A DNA stretch of 64,000 nt from Alphaproteobacteria bacterium (GTDB lineage Bacteria; Pseudomonadota; Alphaproteobacteria; CADEGL01): positions 1 through 64,000 of the forward strand of contig JAPLOM010000025.1 of NCBI GenBank assembly GCA_026400755.1. Reading direction: 5' to 3'. The notes below the pieces were generated by a model, which worked only from the letters and a program-made list of their open reading frames with translations, did not search any database and was not told the origin of the DNA. A program made the translations under genes and the position numbers. Shown piece by piece: positions 27,272 to 38,678 of this stretch. The first letter of the stretch is position 1. Each line of letters begins with the position of its first letter.

Positions 27272-27307
27272 GGGCAAAACCCCGCCCGGGACGGCGGAGC
27301 TTTGCCC
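27272..27307 (+). terminator. terminator-like hairpin between aminotransferase and hemA
   Basis: nested inverted repeat GGGCAAA ... CCGCC/GGCGG ... TTTGCCC; no long U-tract. Confidence 0.35.
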
Positions 27308-27358
27308 CTTAGAGTCTTAATGCGGCGCCGTTGGACGGCGGCGAGTGACGGGCGAGCG

Positions 27359-28550
27359 ATGGATTACGAAACGATCTTCAAGACAGCCACCGCCAAGGTC
27401 AAAGCGGAAGGCCGTTACCGAGTTTTCGCGGACCTGGAGCGCCAGGCGGGCAACTTCCCGCACGCCACGTGGCATGGACCGAACGGGCCGCGCAACGTCG
27501 TGGTCTGGTGTGCCAACGACTATCTGGGCATGGGCCAGCATCCCGATGTGTGCGCAGCCATGCGAGAGGCCATCGGCAAATACGGCGCGGGCGCCGGCGG
27601 CACGCGCAACATTTCCGGCACCAACCACGCCCATGTGCTTCTTGAACGCGAGCTGGCCGACCTGCATGGCAAGGAGTCCGCGCTCCTATTCACCTCTGGC
27701 TTCGTTTCGAACGAGGCCAGTATCCGGACCATCGGCCTGCTTCTTGGCAACGTGGTGATCTTCTCGGACGAGATGAATCATGCGTCGATGATCCAGGGTA
27801 TCCGCGACAGTCGGGCGGAAAAGCGCATCTTCCGTCACAACGATCTGGCGCATCTGGAAGAGCTTCTTGCCGCGGTTCCGCGAGGACGGCCGAAGCTGAT
27901 CGCCTTCGAATCGGTCTACTCGATGGACGGCGATATCTCGCCCATCGGCCACATCTGCGACCTAGCGCAAAAATACGGCGCGATGACCTATCTGGACGAG
28001 GTTCACGCGGTCGGCCTCTACGGCCCGCGCGGCGGCGGCGTGGCGGAACGCGAAGGCCTGATGCATCGCCTGGACGTCATCGAGGGCACGCTGGGCAAAG
28101 CTTTCGGCGTGGTCGGCGGCTATATCGCAGGCTCGTCAGCCCTGATCGACGCCGTGCGCAGTCATGCCCCGGGGTTCATCTTCACGACCGCCCTGCCGCC
28201 CGCCATAGCGGCCGGCGCCCTGGCGTCCGTGCGTCACCTGAAGTCCAGTAATGCCGAGCGCCGCGCGCCTGAAGGCCATGCTGCGCCGCGCGGGCATTCC
28301 CTTCCTCGATTCCGTCAGCCATATCGTGCCGGTGATCGTGGGCGATGCGCGCCTTTGCAAGACGGCGACCGACGAGCTGCGGAGCCGTCATGGTCTTTAT
28401 GTCCAGCCGATCAACTATCCCACCGTGCCGCGCGGCACCGAGCGGCTGCGGCTGACACCGACGCCTTTCCACACCGATGCGATGATGGAAACGCTGGTCT
28501 CCGCCCTGGGCGAAATCTGGGACCGCCTGCACCTGCAGCGCGCGGCCTGA
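27359..28550 (+). pseudogene. hemA: 5-aminolevulinate synthase, frameshifted near C-terminus
   Basis: [51 protein letters not shown]; frame changes at ~28255-28268 (SSNAER | [12 protein letters not shown]). Confidence 0.85.
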
Positions 28551-28560
28551 ACCCGATCCT

Positions 28561-29517
28561 CTAGCGGAACGTCGCCCGGGGCTCGTCGAGCCCTTCCGGA
28601 TCCTGGTGGATGATGACTTCGGCGCCGGGAAAGGCCTCGCGCAACTTTGCCTCCACCGCGGCCGACACCTCATGGGCGCGCGCCAGCGTGGCCAACCGTT
28701 CCAATTCGATATGAAGTTGGATGAATTTGTCGCGGCCGGACGCGCGCGTGCGCAAGTCGTGGACGCCGCGCACCTCGGGATGGGACAGCGCGATCTCGCG
28801 GATACGCGTCCGCTCCTCGTCGGGCAGTTCGCGGTCCATGAGCTGGTCAAGCGACTGGCGGATGATCTCCCACGCACTCCAAACAATATAGACGGCGATG
28901 ATCGCGCCGAAGATCGGGTCGGCCAAATGCAGGCCGAACTGAGTCGCCAAGATCAGCGCCACGGCGACACTGATATTGGCCAACATGTCGCCGAGGTAAT
29001 GGAGCTTGTCCGCCGTGATCGCCAGGGATGCGGTCTTCCGCACGACGTAGCGCTGAAACGTCACCAGGCCCAGGGTCATGACCACGGAAACCGCCATCAC
29101 GACCAGCGCCAGCCCGCCCTCCTCGACCGCCTGCGGATGAACGAAGCGGCGCGCCACCTCGACCAGCAGGAAAAGGGCCGAACCCGCGATGAAGGCCGAC
29201 TGGATCAGTCCTGCCAGCGGTTCGGCCTTACCGTGACCGAACCGGTGTTCGCGGTCGGCCGGCGTCAGCGCCTGTCGCACGGCGAACAGATTCACCAGCG
29301 ATGCCACCGCATCGAGCATGGAATCGACCAGCGTGGCCAGCATCGAGACCGAACCCGTCGCCAACCACGCCGCGAATTTGAGCCCGATCAGGATCGCCGC
29401 GACCGACACCGAGGCATAGGTCGCCCGGCGCATCAGCCGCCCATGTTCGGCGCTCGTTTCCCGCGGTTGCGCCGCCGTCATGGGCTCACGGATAAAGCTG
29501 TTCAGTCCGCCAGCCAT
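28561..29517 (-). CDS. cation diffusion facilitator family transporter
   Basis: [44 protein letters not shown]. Confidence 0.92.
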   Translation of the reverse strand: MAGGLNSFIREPMTAAQPRETSAEHGRLMRRATYASVSVAAILIGLKFAAWLATGSVSMLATLVDSMLDAVASLVNLFAVRQALTPADREHRFGHGKAEPLAGLIQSAFIAGSALFLLVEVARRFVHPQAVEEGGLALVVMAVSVVMTLGLVTFQRYVVRKTASLAITADKLHYLGDMLANISVAVALILATQFGLHLADPIFGAIIAVYIVWSAWEIIRQSLDQLMDRELPDEERTRIREIALSHPEVRGVHDLRTRASGRDKFIQLHIELERLATLARAHEVSAAVEAKLREAFPGAEVIIHQDPEGLDEPRATFR

Positions 29518-30082
29518 CCGCCGCGCGATGGAACATCAGGCGGTCGTGCAGGCGGAACGTGCCGTCCTTCCAGAACTCGATCTCGTCAGGCACCAGACGG
29601 AAGCCCGACCAATGGGGGGGGCGAGGAACTTTACTGAGGCCGAATTTGGCCGCGAACTGCGCCACCTTCTTCTCCAGGACGAAGCGGCTTTCGAGCGGCC
29701 GCGACTGGTCGGATGCCCAGGCGCCAATCTGGCTGCCCCGCGCACGGGTGGTGAAATAGGCGTCGGCTTCCGCGTCCGACACGGTCTCGATCCGGCCCAC
29801 CACCCGCACCTGACGGCGCAGCGACTTCCAATGGAACAGCAAGGCTCCTTGCGGATTCGCCAGCAGTTCCTGCCCCTTGCGGCTCTCATAGTTGGTGAAG
29901 AAGGTGAAGCCGCGCTCGTCGGCATCCTTCAACAGCACCATGCGCGCCGAGGGCCGCCCCGCCGGCGTGGCGCTGGCCAACGTCATCGCATTCGGGTCGT
30001 TCGGTTCGCTTTTTTGCGCCTCCGCGAACCATTCGCGGAAAAGTCCGACCGGGTCGGCCTTGCGTTCGTCGTTCATGGGCAT
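29486..30082 (-). CDS. pdxH: pyridoxamine 5'-phosphate oxidase
   Basis: [47 protein letters not shown] at 30082. Confidence 0.9.
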   Translation of the reverse strand: MPMNDERKADPVGLFREWFAEAQKSEPNDPNAMTLASATPAGRPSARMVLLKDADERGFTFFTNYESRKGQELLANPQGALLFHWKSLRRQVRVVGRIETVSDAEADAYFTTRARGSQIGAWASDQSRPLESRFVLEKKVAQFAAKFGLSKVPRPPHWSGFRLVPDEIEFWKDGTFRLHDRLMFHRAADGWRTEQLYP

Positions 30083-30273
30083 AGTCCCGCTTTCGTTTCG
30101 CGATCCACAATACTCGACCGGCACCAGTCTTTTTAGACAGGATTCCCAGTCTGCGGCATAATTTGCGCCCCCGAGGGGGCCGGGGAAAGGGCCTATAGGA
30201 TGCGCGCCGCGGTGGTTCTACGCGGCGATCAAACCCAGGCAGAGGGGATCATTCTGAAAACGGAGACAGCACC

Positions 30274-30756
30274 ATGATCACCAAGAAAATGGGGATTGCC
30301 CTGGTCGTCGTTGCGACATCGGCCGCCTGCGCTCAGCAAGACGACGGCGGAAGCGGACTCGGCACCAAGACAACCATCGGCGCGCTCGGCGGCGCTGCGG
30401 GCGGCGGCCTGATCGCGGCGGCGGCCGGCGGCGGCGGCGCAGCCATCGCGGGCGGCGTCATCGTGGGCGGCCTGTTAGGCGGCGCGATGGGCAGCTATCT
30501 CGACAGTCAGGACAAGAAGACCGCGAACGAGACCGCCAACAAGGCACTGGAAAGCTCGCCCACCGGCCAGACCTCGACCTGGAAGAACCCGGATAACGGC
30601 AACAGCGGTACCGTGACGCCGACCAAGACCTTCAAGAATGCCCAAGGACAAGACTGCCGGGAGTATCAGCAGACCATCACGGTTGGCGGCAAGACCGAGC
30701 AGGCTTACGGCACGGCCTGCCGGGACGCCGAGGGCAACTGGCGCATCGTCAGCTAA
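30274..30756 (+). CDS. glycine-zipper surface antigen/lipoprotein (RT0821/Lpp0805-like)
   Basis: lipobox-like SAAC, Gly-rich zipper, C-terminal CREYQQTITVGGKTEQAYGTACRDAEGNWRIV. Confidence 0.85.
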   Translation: MITKKMGIALVVVATSAACAQQDDGGSGLGTKTTIGALGGAAGGGLIAAAAGGGGAAIAGGVIVGGLLGGAMGSYLDSQDKKTANETANKALESSPTGQTSTWKNPDNGNSGTVTPTKTFKNAQGQDCREYQQTITVGGKTEQAYGTACRDAEGNWRIVS

Positions 30757-30893
30757 ACCCCGGAATCCGCATGGAGAAGCAGGGGTGCGGGCAGCCGCGC
30801 TCCTGCCGATTCCAGCCCCTTCGCCTTCCTCGCTTGCCGGTATTTGTGTAGGATGCCGCTCCCTCGTTACCGGACGTCAAGGAGACAAGGCGA

Positions 30894-31736
30894 ATGACCG
30901 AAGCGCGCGGCCTCATGGCCGGAAAGCGCGGCCTCATCATGGGGGTCGCAAACGAGCGCTCGATCGCTTGGGGCATCGCCAAGACGGCGGCCGCCCACGG
31001 CGCGGAACTGGCCTTCACCTACCAGGGCGAAGCGCTGGAGAAGCGCGTGCGCCCGCTGGCCCAGTCCATCGGCTCCGAAATCCTGGAACCCTGCGACGTG
31101 ACGGATGCGGCCAGCGTGCAGGCCCTGTTCGAGACCTTGGGCAAGAAGTGGGGCAAGCTGGACTTCGCCGTCCACGCCATCGCCTTTTCCGACAAGGACC
31201 AACTCAAGGGCCGTTACGTCGATACGACGCGGGACAATTTCGTCCGCACGATGGACATCTCCTGTTACTCCTTCACCGAGATGTGCCGCTTCGCCGCCCC
31301 GTTGATGACCAATGGCGGCAGCCTTTTGACCCTGACCTATTACGGCGCCGAGCGCGTCATGCCGCATTACAACGTCATGGGCGTGGCCAAGGCAGCGTTG
31401 GAGGCCAGCGTGCGCTATCTGGCGGCCGACCTGGGTAAGCAAGGCATCCGCGTCAACGCGATCTCGGCGGGTCCGATCAAGACCCTGGCCGCGTCTGGCA
31501 TCGGCGATTTCCGCCACATCCTGAAGTGGAACGAACTTAACTCCCCTCTCCGCCGCAACGTGACGACGGAAGAGGTCGGCGGCTCGGCGCTCTATCTCCT
31601 GAGCGATCTGGGCAGTGCCGTGACGGGCGAAGTGCACCACGTGGACAGCGGCTACAACGTCATCGGCATGATGGCCGTGGACAATGCGGCCGAAGTCTCC
31701 GCCATGCTGGCCGATTTCAGCAGCGCCAAGTCCTAA
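30894..31736 (+). CDS. fabI: enoyl-[acyl-carrier-protein] reductase [NADH]
   Basis: GKRGLIMGVANERSIAWGIAK; YYGAERVMPHYNVMGVAKAALEASVRYLA. Confidence 0.94.
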   Translation: MTEARGLMAGKRGLIMGVANERSIAWGIAKTAAAHGAELAFTYQGEALEKRVRPLAQSIGSEILEPCDVTDAASVQALFETLGKKWGKLDFAVHAIAFSDKDQLKGRYVDTTRDNFVRTMDISCYSFTEMCRFAAPLMTNGGSLLTLTYYGAERVMPHYNVMGVAKAALEASVRYLAADLGKQGIRVNAISAGPIKTLAASGIGDFRHILKWNELNSPLRRNVTTEEVGGSALYLLSDLGSAVTGEVHHVDSGYNVIGMMAVDNAAEVSAMLADFSSAKS

Positions 31737-31739
31737 AGG

Positions 31740-32822
31740 ATGGCGGGTAACAGCCTCGGTCAGATTTTCCGTTTCACGACGTGGGGTGAAAGCCACGGCC
31801 CGGCGATCGGCTGTGTCGTCGACGGTGCGCCGCCGCGCATCCCGCTGGCCGAAACCGACATCCAGTCCTGGCTCGACCGGCGCCGTCCCGGCCAGTCGCG
31901 TTTCACGACCCAGCGCCAGGAGCCGGACCAGGTCAAAATCCTTTCCGGCGTGTTCGAGGGCGTCACCACGGGCAGCCCGATCTCGCTTGTGATCGAGAAC
32001 GTGGACCAGCGCTCCAAGGACTATTCGGACATCAAGGACAAGTTCCGCCCCGGCCACGCCGACCACACCTATTGGGCGAAGTACGGCATACGCGACTATC
32101 GCGGCGGCGGACGCTCGTCCGCGCGCGAGACGGCCTCGCGCGTCGCGGCCGGCGCGGTTGCGCGCAAGATCCTGGCCCAAGCGCTGGGCGGCGGCTTCCG
32201 CGTGCGCGGCGCCCTGGTCCAGATCGGCCCGCATGCGATCGACCGCGGCCGCTGGGACTGGGCCGAGACCGAGAACAACCCGTTCTGGTGCCCCGACGCC
32301 AAGACGGCGGAAAAATGGGCCAGCTATCTCGACGAGGTGCGCAAGGAAGGCTCCTCGGCCGGCGCTGTCATCGAAGTGGTGGCCGAGGGCATCCCGGCAG
32401 GCTTGGGCGAACCCGTCTACGGCAAGCTCGACGCCGATCTGGCCGGCGCGATGATGAGCATCAACGCGGTCAAAGGCGTGGAGATCGGCAGCGGTTTCGC
32501 CGCCGCCGCCATGCGCGGCGAGGATGCACACGATGAGATGCGCATGAAGGACGGCCGCATCAGCTTCCTGTCCAACCACGCGGGCGGCATCCTGGGTGGC
32601 ATCTCGAACGGCGAGCCCGTGGTGGCGCGCTTCGCCGTCAAACCGACCAGCTCCATTCTCACCCCACGCCGCGGCGTGACGGTCGACGGCAAGGATGTGG
32701 ATGTGCGCACCACCGGCCGCCACGATCCTTGCGTCGGCATCCGCGCGGTTCCGGTGGGCGAGGCCATGATGGCCTGCGTGCTGGCGGATCATTGGATGCG
32801 CCACAAGGCGCAGTGCAGCTAG
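31740..32822 (+). CDS. aroC: chorismate synthase
   Basis: [58 protein letters not shown]. Confidence 0.95.
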   Translation: MAGNSLGQIFRFTTWGESHGPAIGCVVDGAPPRIPLAETDIQSWLDRRRPGQSRFTTQRQEPDQVKILSGVFEGVTTGSPISLVIENVDQRSKDYSDIKDKFRPGHADHTYWAKYGIRDYRGGGRSSARETASRVAAGAVARKILAQALGGGFRVRGALVQIGPHAIDRGRWDWAETENNPFWCPDAKTAEKWASYLDEVRKEGSSAGAVIEVVAEGIPAGLGEPVYGKLDADLAGAMMSINAVKGVEIGSGFAAAAMRGEDAHDEMRMKDGRISFLSNHAGGILGGISNGEPVVARFAVKPTSSILTPRRGVTVDGKDVDVRTTGRHDPCVGIRAVPVGEAMMACVLADHWMRHKAQCS

Positions 32823-32838
32823 AGAGTTCGGAGCGGAC

Positions 32839-33411
32839 ATGCCCCAGCCCAAGCACGTGATGGCGTTGAAGGTCCCCAAGTCGCCCAAGCTCGACAAGGA
32901 GATGCGGGACTACTTCAAGCTATGCCAGGAGAAGCTGGGCTTCGTGCCCAACGTGCTGCAGGCCTATACGCTGCGGCCGGAGAAGCTGCGCAACTTCGTG
33001 GCCACCTACAACACGCTGATGCTGGGCGATTCGGGCTTGTCCAAGCTCGAGCGCGAGATGATCGCGGTCGTCGTCTCCAGCGTGAACCACTGCTATTACT
33101 GCCTCGTGGCTCATGGCCAAGCCGTCCGGCATCTGTCCGGCGATCCGGAACTGGGCGAGATGCTGACGCGGAACTACCGGGTGGCCAAACTATCCAAGCG
33201 CCACCGCGCCATGCTGGATTTCGCCTGGAAGCTGACCGAGACGCCGTCCAAGGTCGAGGAGCCGGATCGGCAAGCCTTGCGCAAGGCAAGCTTCAGCGAC
33301 GAGGACATCTTCGACATCTGCGACGTGGCCGCGTTCTATAACGCGTCGAACCGCATGGCCATTGGCACCGACATGATGCCGAACCCCGAGTACCACAAGC
33401 GCAGTCGCTGA
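32839..33411 (+). CDS. AhpD-like peroxidase-related protein (carboxymuconolactone decarboxylase family)
   Basis: NHCYYCLVAHG CxxC motif. Confidence 0.85.
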   Translation: MPQPKHVMALKVPKSPKLDKEMRDYFKLCQEKLGFVPNVLQAYTLRPEKLRNFVATYNTLMLGDSGLSKLEREMIAVVVSSVNHCYYCLVAHGQAVRHLSGDPELGEMLTRNYRVAKLSKRHRAMLDFAWKLTETPSKVEEPDRQALRKASFSDEDIFDICDVAAFYNASNRMAIGTDMMPNPEYHKRSR

Positions 33412-33417
33412 GCCGCT

Positions 33418-34686
33418 TTACCGCTTGAACAGGGCCGCCAGTTCGACGTGCGGGGACCAGAGGAACTGGTCCACCGGCAGGACGCGCACAAGCTTATAGC
33501 CGCCATCGACCAGGATGCGCGCGTCGCGCGCGAAGGTCGCGGGCTCGCACGACACGGCCAGCACCGTCGGCACGCGCGACTTGGCCAGGGCTGTCGCCTG
33601 GGCCTGCGCACCCGCGCGCGGGGGATCGAAGACGACGGCGTCATAGCCGCCCAGTTCCAGCGAGGCCAGCGGCTTGGTCATCAGATCGCGCACCTTGGTC
33701 GTGACGCGGTTGAGCCTAGCCGCCTTGGCGGTCTGCTCCACCGCCTGGACGAGGCGCGCATTATCGTCGAAGGACGCGACCGCCGCTCCGCCCTTGGCCA
33801 GCGGAAAGGTGAAAGTACCGCTGCCGGCGAACAGATCGGCCACGCGCTTGGCGCCGCCCACGCCCGCCATCACCACCTCGGTCAGTGCTGTCTCGCCTGC
33901 CTTGGTCGCCTGCAGGAAGGCGCCCGGCGGCACCTCGACGGGCACGCCGCCAAAGCTCACGCGTACCGGCCGCCGCTCCACCAGCGCTTCGGCGCGTGAT
34001 TCGGCCGGATGGCGGCGTGAAACGCGCGCGATGTCATGCTGCTCGGCCAGAACGCTGAAGCGCTTGCGACCGCCCTGCCCCAACGAAACCGTCGTGACCA
34101 GCAAGAGGTCCAAGCCGTTGTCGGTCATGTTGACCACAACCTCGACCTTTTCGCCCGGACGCAGCAGCGCGGTCAGGCAGGTGCGCAAGGGTGCGATCAG
34201 CGCGGCGATCTCCGGTGTGACAACGTGGCATTCCTTCAGGTCGATGACCCGGTGGCTGCCGCGCGCGTTAAAGCCAAACAGCATGTCCTCGTCGCGACGA
34301 AGGGCCGTGAAGTCGGCGCGGCGGCGCGTGGCGCGCGCGGCCGGGCGGATCGGCTCGATGCGTTCGACCGGCAGGTTCCGGCGCTTCAGTGCGCTGCGCA
34401 CCAAATCCTGCTTCCACGCCAGATAGGTTTCGTCGGACAAATGTTGGAGGGCACAGCCCCCGCACTCGCCGAAATGGCGGCACGGAGGTTGGGCACGCCC
34501 GGGCCCGGCCTCGACCAGCTTCGTCAGATGCGCGGCAAAGCCATCGCCTTGGGTCTCGCCCACGCGCGCGACGATGCGGTCGCCGGCCGCGGTGAACGGG
34601 ACGTAGAGGCGCTGGTCGCCCGCGCGCCCGACACCGTCTCCGCGCGCGGCGATCTCATCGATCTTCACTTCTACTTCGTGACGCAT
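33418..34686 (-). CDS. class I SAM-dependent RNA (uracil-5-)-methyltransferase, RlmD/RumA-like
   Basis: CRHFGECGGCALQHL, ADLFAGSGTFTFPLA, VFDPPRAGA, VLAVSCEPATFARD. Confidence 0.9.
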   Translation of the reverse strand: MRHEVEVKIDEIAARGDGVGRAGDQRLYVPFTAAGDRIVARVGETQGDGFAAHLTKLVEAGPGRAQPPCRHFGECGGCALQHLSDETYLAWKQDLVRSALKRRNLPVERIEPIRPAARATRRRADFTALRRDEDMLFGFNARGSHRVIDLKECHVVTPEIAALIAPLRTCLTALLRPGEKVEVVVNMTDNGLDLLLVTTVSLGQGGRKRFSVLAEQHDIARVSRRHPAESRAEALVERRPVRVSFGGVPVEVPPGAFLQATKAGETALTEVVMAGVGGAKRVADLFAGSGTFTFPLAKGGAAVASFDDNARLVQAVEQTAKAARLNRVTTKVRDLMTKPLASLELGGYDAVVFDPPRAGAQAQATALAKSRVPTVLAVSCEPATFARDARILVDGGYKLVRVLPVDQFLWSPHVELAALFKR

Positions 34687-35453
34687 CAGCCGTCCTTCCG
34701 CGCGGCGACGAGGAATTCCTTATTGCCGTCGTGTCCCTCGATCGGGCTGTCGATCACGTCTTCGACCATCCAACCCATCGCCGCGAGCCACGACCGGATA
34801 CGCGCGCAGACCTCATTATGCAAGACCGGGTCGCGCACGATGCCGCCCTTGCCCACCTGTCCTTTGCCGACCTCGAACTGGGGCTTGATCAGCGCGGCCA
34901 GCCGCGCGCCCGATCCGGTCAGCGCCAAGGGCGCGGGCAATACGACTTCGAGACCGATGAAGCTGGCGTCACAGACGACCAGGCCGGTCTCCTCCGGCAC
35001 CTCGTTGCGTGTCAGATGGCGCGCATTGGTCCGCTCCAGCACCGTCACACGCGGGTCCTGGCGCAGCTTCCACGCGAGCTGGCCATGGCCCACATCGACC
35101 GCATAGACGCGCGCGGCACCGCGCGAAAGCAGAACGTCGGTGAAACCGCCGGTGGACGCCCCCACGTCCAGGCAGATGAGACCCGCGGGGTCGATGCGGA
35201 AATGGTCGAGCGCGCGCACGAGCTTGAGCCCGCCGCGCGAAACCCAGGGATGGTCAGGCTCCTTGAGAGTCAGCGGCGCATCCGAGGCCAGCATCTGGCC
35301 CGGCTTTTCCACGCGGCGGTCGCCCGTCATCACCTTACCAGCGATGATCAAGGCCTGGGCGCGGGCGCGGCTTTCCACCAGGCCCCGCGCCTGGACCAGC
35401 GCGTCCGCCCGCGTGCGTCGCGGCCGCTCGGCTTTCGTGTTCCCGTCCGTCAT
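34686..35453 (-). CDS. tlyA: TlyA family rRNA methyltransferase
   Basis: S4-like N-terminus, ICLDVGASTGGFTDVLLSRGAARVYAVDVGHGQL. Confidence 0.9.
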   Translation of the reverse strand: MTDGNTKAERPRRTRADALVQARGLVESRARAQALIIAGKVMTGDRRVEKPGQMLASDAPLTLKEPDHPWVSRGGLKLVRALDHFRIDPAGLICLDVGASTGGFTDVLLSRGAARVYAVDVGHGQLAWKLRQDPRVTVLERTNARHLTRNEVPEETGLVVCDASFIGLEVVLPAPLALTGSGARLAALIKPQFEVGKGQVGKGGIVRDPVLHNEVCARIRSWLAAMGWMVEDVIDSPIEGHDGNKEFLVAARKDG

Positions 35454-35471
35454 CGCTCCGTCCCAAACAGA

Positions 35472-35495
35472 AACGGCGGCCTGCCGGCCGCCGTT
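35472..35495 (-). terminator. intrinsic terminator after dxs
   Basis: perfect 10-bp stem AACGGCGGCC / GGCCGCCGTT with 4-nt loop, followed on minus strand by TCTGTTTG. Confidence 0.7.
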
Positions 35496-35523
35496 CTTGT
35501 GCATCGCCGACGTTGTGTTTGCG

Positions 35524-37449
35524 TTACGCCCGGGCCGATCCGCTCTGGCTGGCGCGCCCCAACGCCGTCAGGGCCGTGGCGGCGATGCACTTCGCCGTCA
35601 GCCCGGCCAGCTCGATCTGCTTCTCCGGCTTATCGTGCTCGAAGAAAATGTCGGGGAAATGGACCGTACGGACCTTGAGGCCCGCGTCCAGCAACCCGTC
35701 GCTGGCCAGGAAGTGCAGCACATGGCTGCCGAAGCCGCCGATGGAGCCTTCCTCGACCGTAATTAGAACCTCATGCTCGCGCGCCAGGCGGCGGACAAGG
35801 TCGGTGTCCAGCGGCTTGGCGAAGCGCGCGTCGGCCACCGTGGTGGACAGGCCGTGGGCGGCCAGATCCTCGGCCGCCTTCACGCATTCGTGCAGGCGCG
35901 CGCCAAAGCTGAGCAGCGCGATGGAGGTGCCTTCCTTGACGATACGGCCCTTGCCGATCGGCAACGCCACACCCTGCGCCGGCAGCGCCACGCCCTGGCC
36001 TTCGCCACGGGGAAAGCGGAACGCGCTCGGACGATCATCGATCTGGACCGCCGTGGAAATCATGTTGACCAATTCGGCCTCGTCCGCCGCGCCCATCATC
36101 ACGATGCCGGGCAGGCAGGACAAATAGGCGATGTCGAAGGAGCCGAAATGGGTCGCGCCGTCGGCGCCCACACAGCCCGCGCGATCGATGGCGAAGCGAA
36201 CGGGCAGTTTCTGGATCGCCACGTCGTGCACGACCTGGTCGTAGGCGCGCTGCAGGAAAGTGGAATAGATGGCGGCGAAGGGCTTCATGCCCTCGCAGGC
36301 CAGGCCCGCCGCGAAGGTGACCGCGTGCTGCTCGGCGATGCCGACATCGAAGGTGCGCTTGGGAAAGCGCTTCTCGAAGGCGTTGAGGCCCGTGCCATCC
36401 GGCATGGCAGCATGGATGGCGACAATACGCTCGTCCTTCTCAGCTTCCTTGATCAACGCTTCGGCAAAGACCTTGGTATAGGTCGGCGCCTTGGCGGAAG
36501 CCTTGATCTGTTCGCCGGTCACAATGTCGAACTTGGCGACCGCGTGGCCCTTGTCCGGCGCGTTCTCCGCCGGGCCGTAACCCTTGCCCTTCTTGGTCAC
36601 CACATGGACCAGGATCGGGCCCGGCTCCTTGGCGTCGCGCACGTTGCGCAGGACCGGCAGAAGATGGTCGATGTCGTGGCCGTCGATCGGACCGATGTAG
36701 AAGAAGCCCAGCTCCTCGAACATCGTGCCGCCGGTGACCAGACCGCGCGCATATTCCTCGGCGCGCACCGCGGCCTGCTCGAGCGGGCGGGGGAATTTCT
36801 TGGCGATCTCGCGGCCGAGATGCCGCATGGAACGGTAGGGCTTGGACGAGACCAGACGTGACAGGTAGTTGCTGATGGCGCCGACCGCCGGGCCGATCGA
36901 CATGTCGTTGTCGTTCAGAATGACGATCAGCTTCGTGTCCCGCGCGCCCGCGTTGTTCATGGCCTCGTAGGCCATGCCAGCGCTCATGGAGCCGTCGCCG
37001 ATGACGGAGATGACGGTGTTCTTCTTGCCGTTGAACTCGGCGCCAACGGCGAAGCCGAGGCCAGCCGAAATGGAGGTCGAGCTGTGCGCCGCGCCGAAGG
37101 GGTCGTAAACGCTCTCGGACCGGCGGGTGAAGCCCGAGGGGCCGCCCGCCTGACGGATCTTACGCAACTCCTCGCGCCGGCCGGTCAAGATCTTGTGGGG
37201 ATAGGCCTGGTGGCTGACGTCCCAGATCAGGACGTCGTCCGGGGTGTTGAAAACGTGGTGGATGACGGTGGTCAGCTCGACCACACCCAGGCTGGCGCCA
37301 AAATGGCCGCCGATGCCGGAAACCGCGTCGATCAGGTCGGCGCGCACCTCGTCGGCGAGCTGCTTAAGCTGATCGGTGGTCAGACTCTTCATGTCCGCCG
37401 GGCTCTTGATCGTATCGAGCAGCGGCGTTCGGTTGCTTATTGGTGACAA
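35524..37449 (-). CDS. dxs: 1-deoxy-D-xylulose-5-phosphate synthase
   Basis: [49 protein letters not shown]. Confidence 0.95.
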   Translation of the reverse strand: MSPISNRTPLLDTIKSPADMKSLTTDQLKQLADEVRADLIDAVSGIGGHFGASLGVVELTTVIHHVFNTPDDVLIWDVSHQAYPHKILTGRREELRKIRQAGGPSGFTRRSESVYDPFGAAHSSTSISAGLGFAVGAEFNGKKNTVISVIGDGSMSAGMAYEAMNNAGARDTKLIVILNDNDMSIGPAVGAISNYLSRLVSSKPYRSMRHLGREIAKKFPRPLEQAAVRAEEYARGLVTGGTMFEELGFFYIGPIDGHDIDHLLPVLRNVRDAKEPGPILVHVVTKKGKGYGPAENAPDKGHAVAKFDIVTGEQIKASAKAPTYTKVFAEALIKEAEKDERIVAIHAAMPDGTGLNAFEKRFPKRTFDVGIAEQHAVTFAAGLACEGMKPFAAIYSTFLQRAYDQVVHDVAIQKLPVRFAIDRAGCVGADGATHFGSFDIAYLSCLPGIVMMGAADEAELVNMISTAVQIDDRPSAFRFPRGEGQGVALPAQGVALPIGKGRIVKEGTSIALLSFGARLHECVKAAEDLAAHGLSTTVADARFAKPLDTDLVRRLAREHEVLITVEEGSIGGFGSHVLHFLASDGLLDAGLKVRTVHFPDIFFEHDKPEKQIELAGLTAKCIAATALTALGRASQSGSARA

Positions 37450-37458
37450 GGATGGCTC

Positions 37459-38355
37459 CTAAGTTCGCCGATCGACGACGAAGCGAGCGACTTGAGCCAA
37501 AAGATCGACCCTTTTTCCAAATGAATCAAGATGTTTGACCGCCCGATCGGAGATCTCCCGGGCCTTCCGGCGGGCCCCATCGGTACCTAGAATCGACACG
37601 AAAGTGGCCTTCCCGGCGGCGGCATCCTTGCCCACCTTCTTGCCCACCTGCTCCTCGGTCCCCTCGGCATCCAGCAGGTCGTCGGCGATCTGGAAGGCCA
37701 ATCCCATGTCCCGGGCATAGTCCTGCAGGGCTTGGCGAGCGCTGTCCGGGGCCTGGCCCAGGATCGCGCCAGATTCGCAGGCAAAGCGGAACAAAGCCCC
37801 GGTTTTCATGGACTGGAGCTGGGTGATGGCCTCTAGGTCTAGTGAGCCGGTCTTGAGGGCCTCGGCCTGGAGGTCGAACATCTGGCCCCCGACCATACCC
37901 TCCATACCCGCCGCGCGGGCCAGGCTCAGAACCAACTCGGTGCGGACCTGAGCCACGTCATGGGTCTCGGCTCCCGCCAGGATCTCGAAGGCCAGGGTCA
38001 GGAGACCGTCGCCGGCCAGGATGGCCGTGGCCTCGTCGAACTGGATGTGGGTGGTCGGCTTACCGCGGCGCAAATCGTCGTCGTCCATGGCCGGCAGGTC
38101 GTCGTGGACCAGGGAATAGCAGTGGACGTATTCGAGCGCGATCGCGACCCGCATGGCGCGGCTGCGCGGCACCCCGAACAGGTCGGCGCTGGTCAGCACC
38201 AGAAATGGCCGCAGCCGCTTGCCGCCGTTGAGCGAGCCGTAGGCCATGGCCTCGCGCACGCGCGCGGCAAGCCCGCTCATGGCCGGCATCAGGGCGTCCA
38301 ACGAGCGGTTGACCTCCGCCGCGGTCGCGGCGAGAGCGGTTTCGAGCGCCGTCAT
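37459..38355 (-). CDS. ispA: farnesyl/geranyl diphosphate synthase
   Basis: GGKRLRPFLVL, HDDLPAMDDDDLRRGKPT, FQIADDLLDAEG. Confidence 0.93.
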   Translation of the reverse strand: MTALETALAATAAEVNRSLDALMPAMSGLAARVREAMAYGSLNGGKRLRPFLVLTSADLFGVPRSRAMRVAIALEYVHCYSLVHDDLPAMDDDDLRRGKPTTHIQFDEATAILAGDGLLTLAFEILAGAETHDVAQVRTELVLSLARAAGMEGMVGGQMFDLQAEALKTGSLDLEAITQLQSMKTGALFRFACESGAILGQAPDSARQALQDYARDMGLAFQIADDLLDAEGTEEQVGKKVGKDAAAGKATFVSILGTDGARRKAREISDRAVKHLDSFGKRVDLLAQVARFVVDRRT

Positions 38356-38362
38356 GGAAACC

Positions 38363-38614
38363 TCAGTCGATGTCCGCGGGTTTGACCCCAACCGATCCGT
38401 CGGGCCCCAGCGCGATCTGCTGGATCTTGGCCTCGGCCTCGCGCAGCTTGGCCTCGCAATGACGCTTCAGCGCCGCACCGCGCTCATAGGCCTTGATCGA
38501 ATCCTCAAGCTTGCCCTGCCCGTCCTCGAGCTTGCGCACGATGCCTTCGAGTTCGGCCAAGGCCGCTTCGAAGCTCATTTTCGCGATGTCCGGAGGGATC
38601 GTCGGGGCAGCCAT
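38363..38614 (-). CDS. xseB: exodeoxyribonuclease VII small subunit
   Basis: SFEAALAELEGIVRKLEDGQGKLEDSIKAYERGAALKRHCEAKL. Confidence 0.93.
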   Translation of the reverse strand: MAAPTIPPDIAKMSFEAALAELEGIVRKLEDGQGKLEDSIKAYERGAALKRHCEAKLREAEAKIQQIALGPDGSVGVKPADID

Positions 38615-38678
38615 GTTCGACCTGGATTGGGACGGCGTCAGTCTAGGGAAGCGGGTCGGACGCGGCAAGCACGTGGGC

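Noticed and set aside
30164-30190. GCCCCC-GA-GGGGGC palindrome upstream of the glycine-zipper gene
   Set aside because: Two-nt loop and simple GC run; likely chance in GC-rich intergenic DNA.
30867-32897. 676-aa minus-strand ORF opposite fabI and aroC
   Set aside because: Shadow of well conserved fabI and aroC; composition typical of GC-skewed antisense frames.
35773-36861. 362-aa plus-strand ORF opposite dxs
   Set aside because: Antisense shadow of dxs, no recognisable domain.
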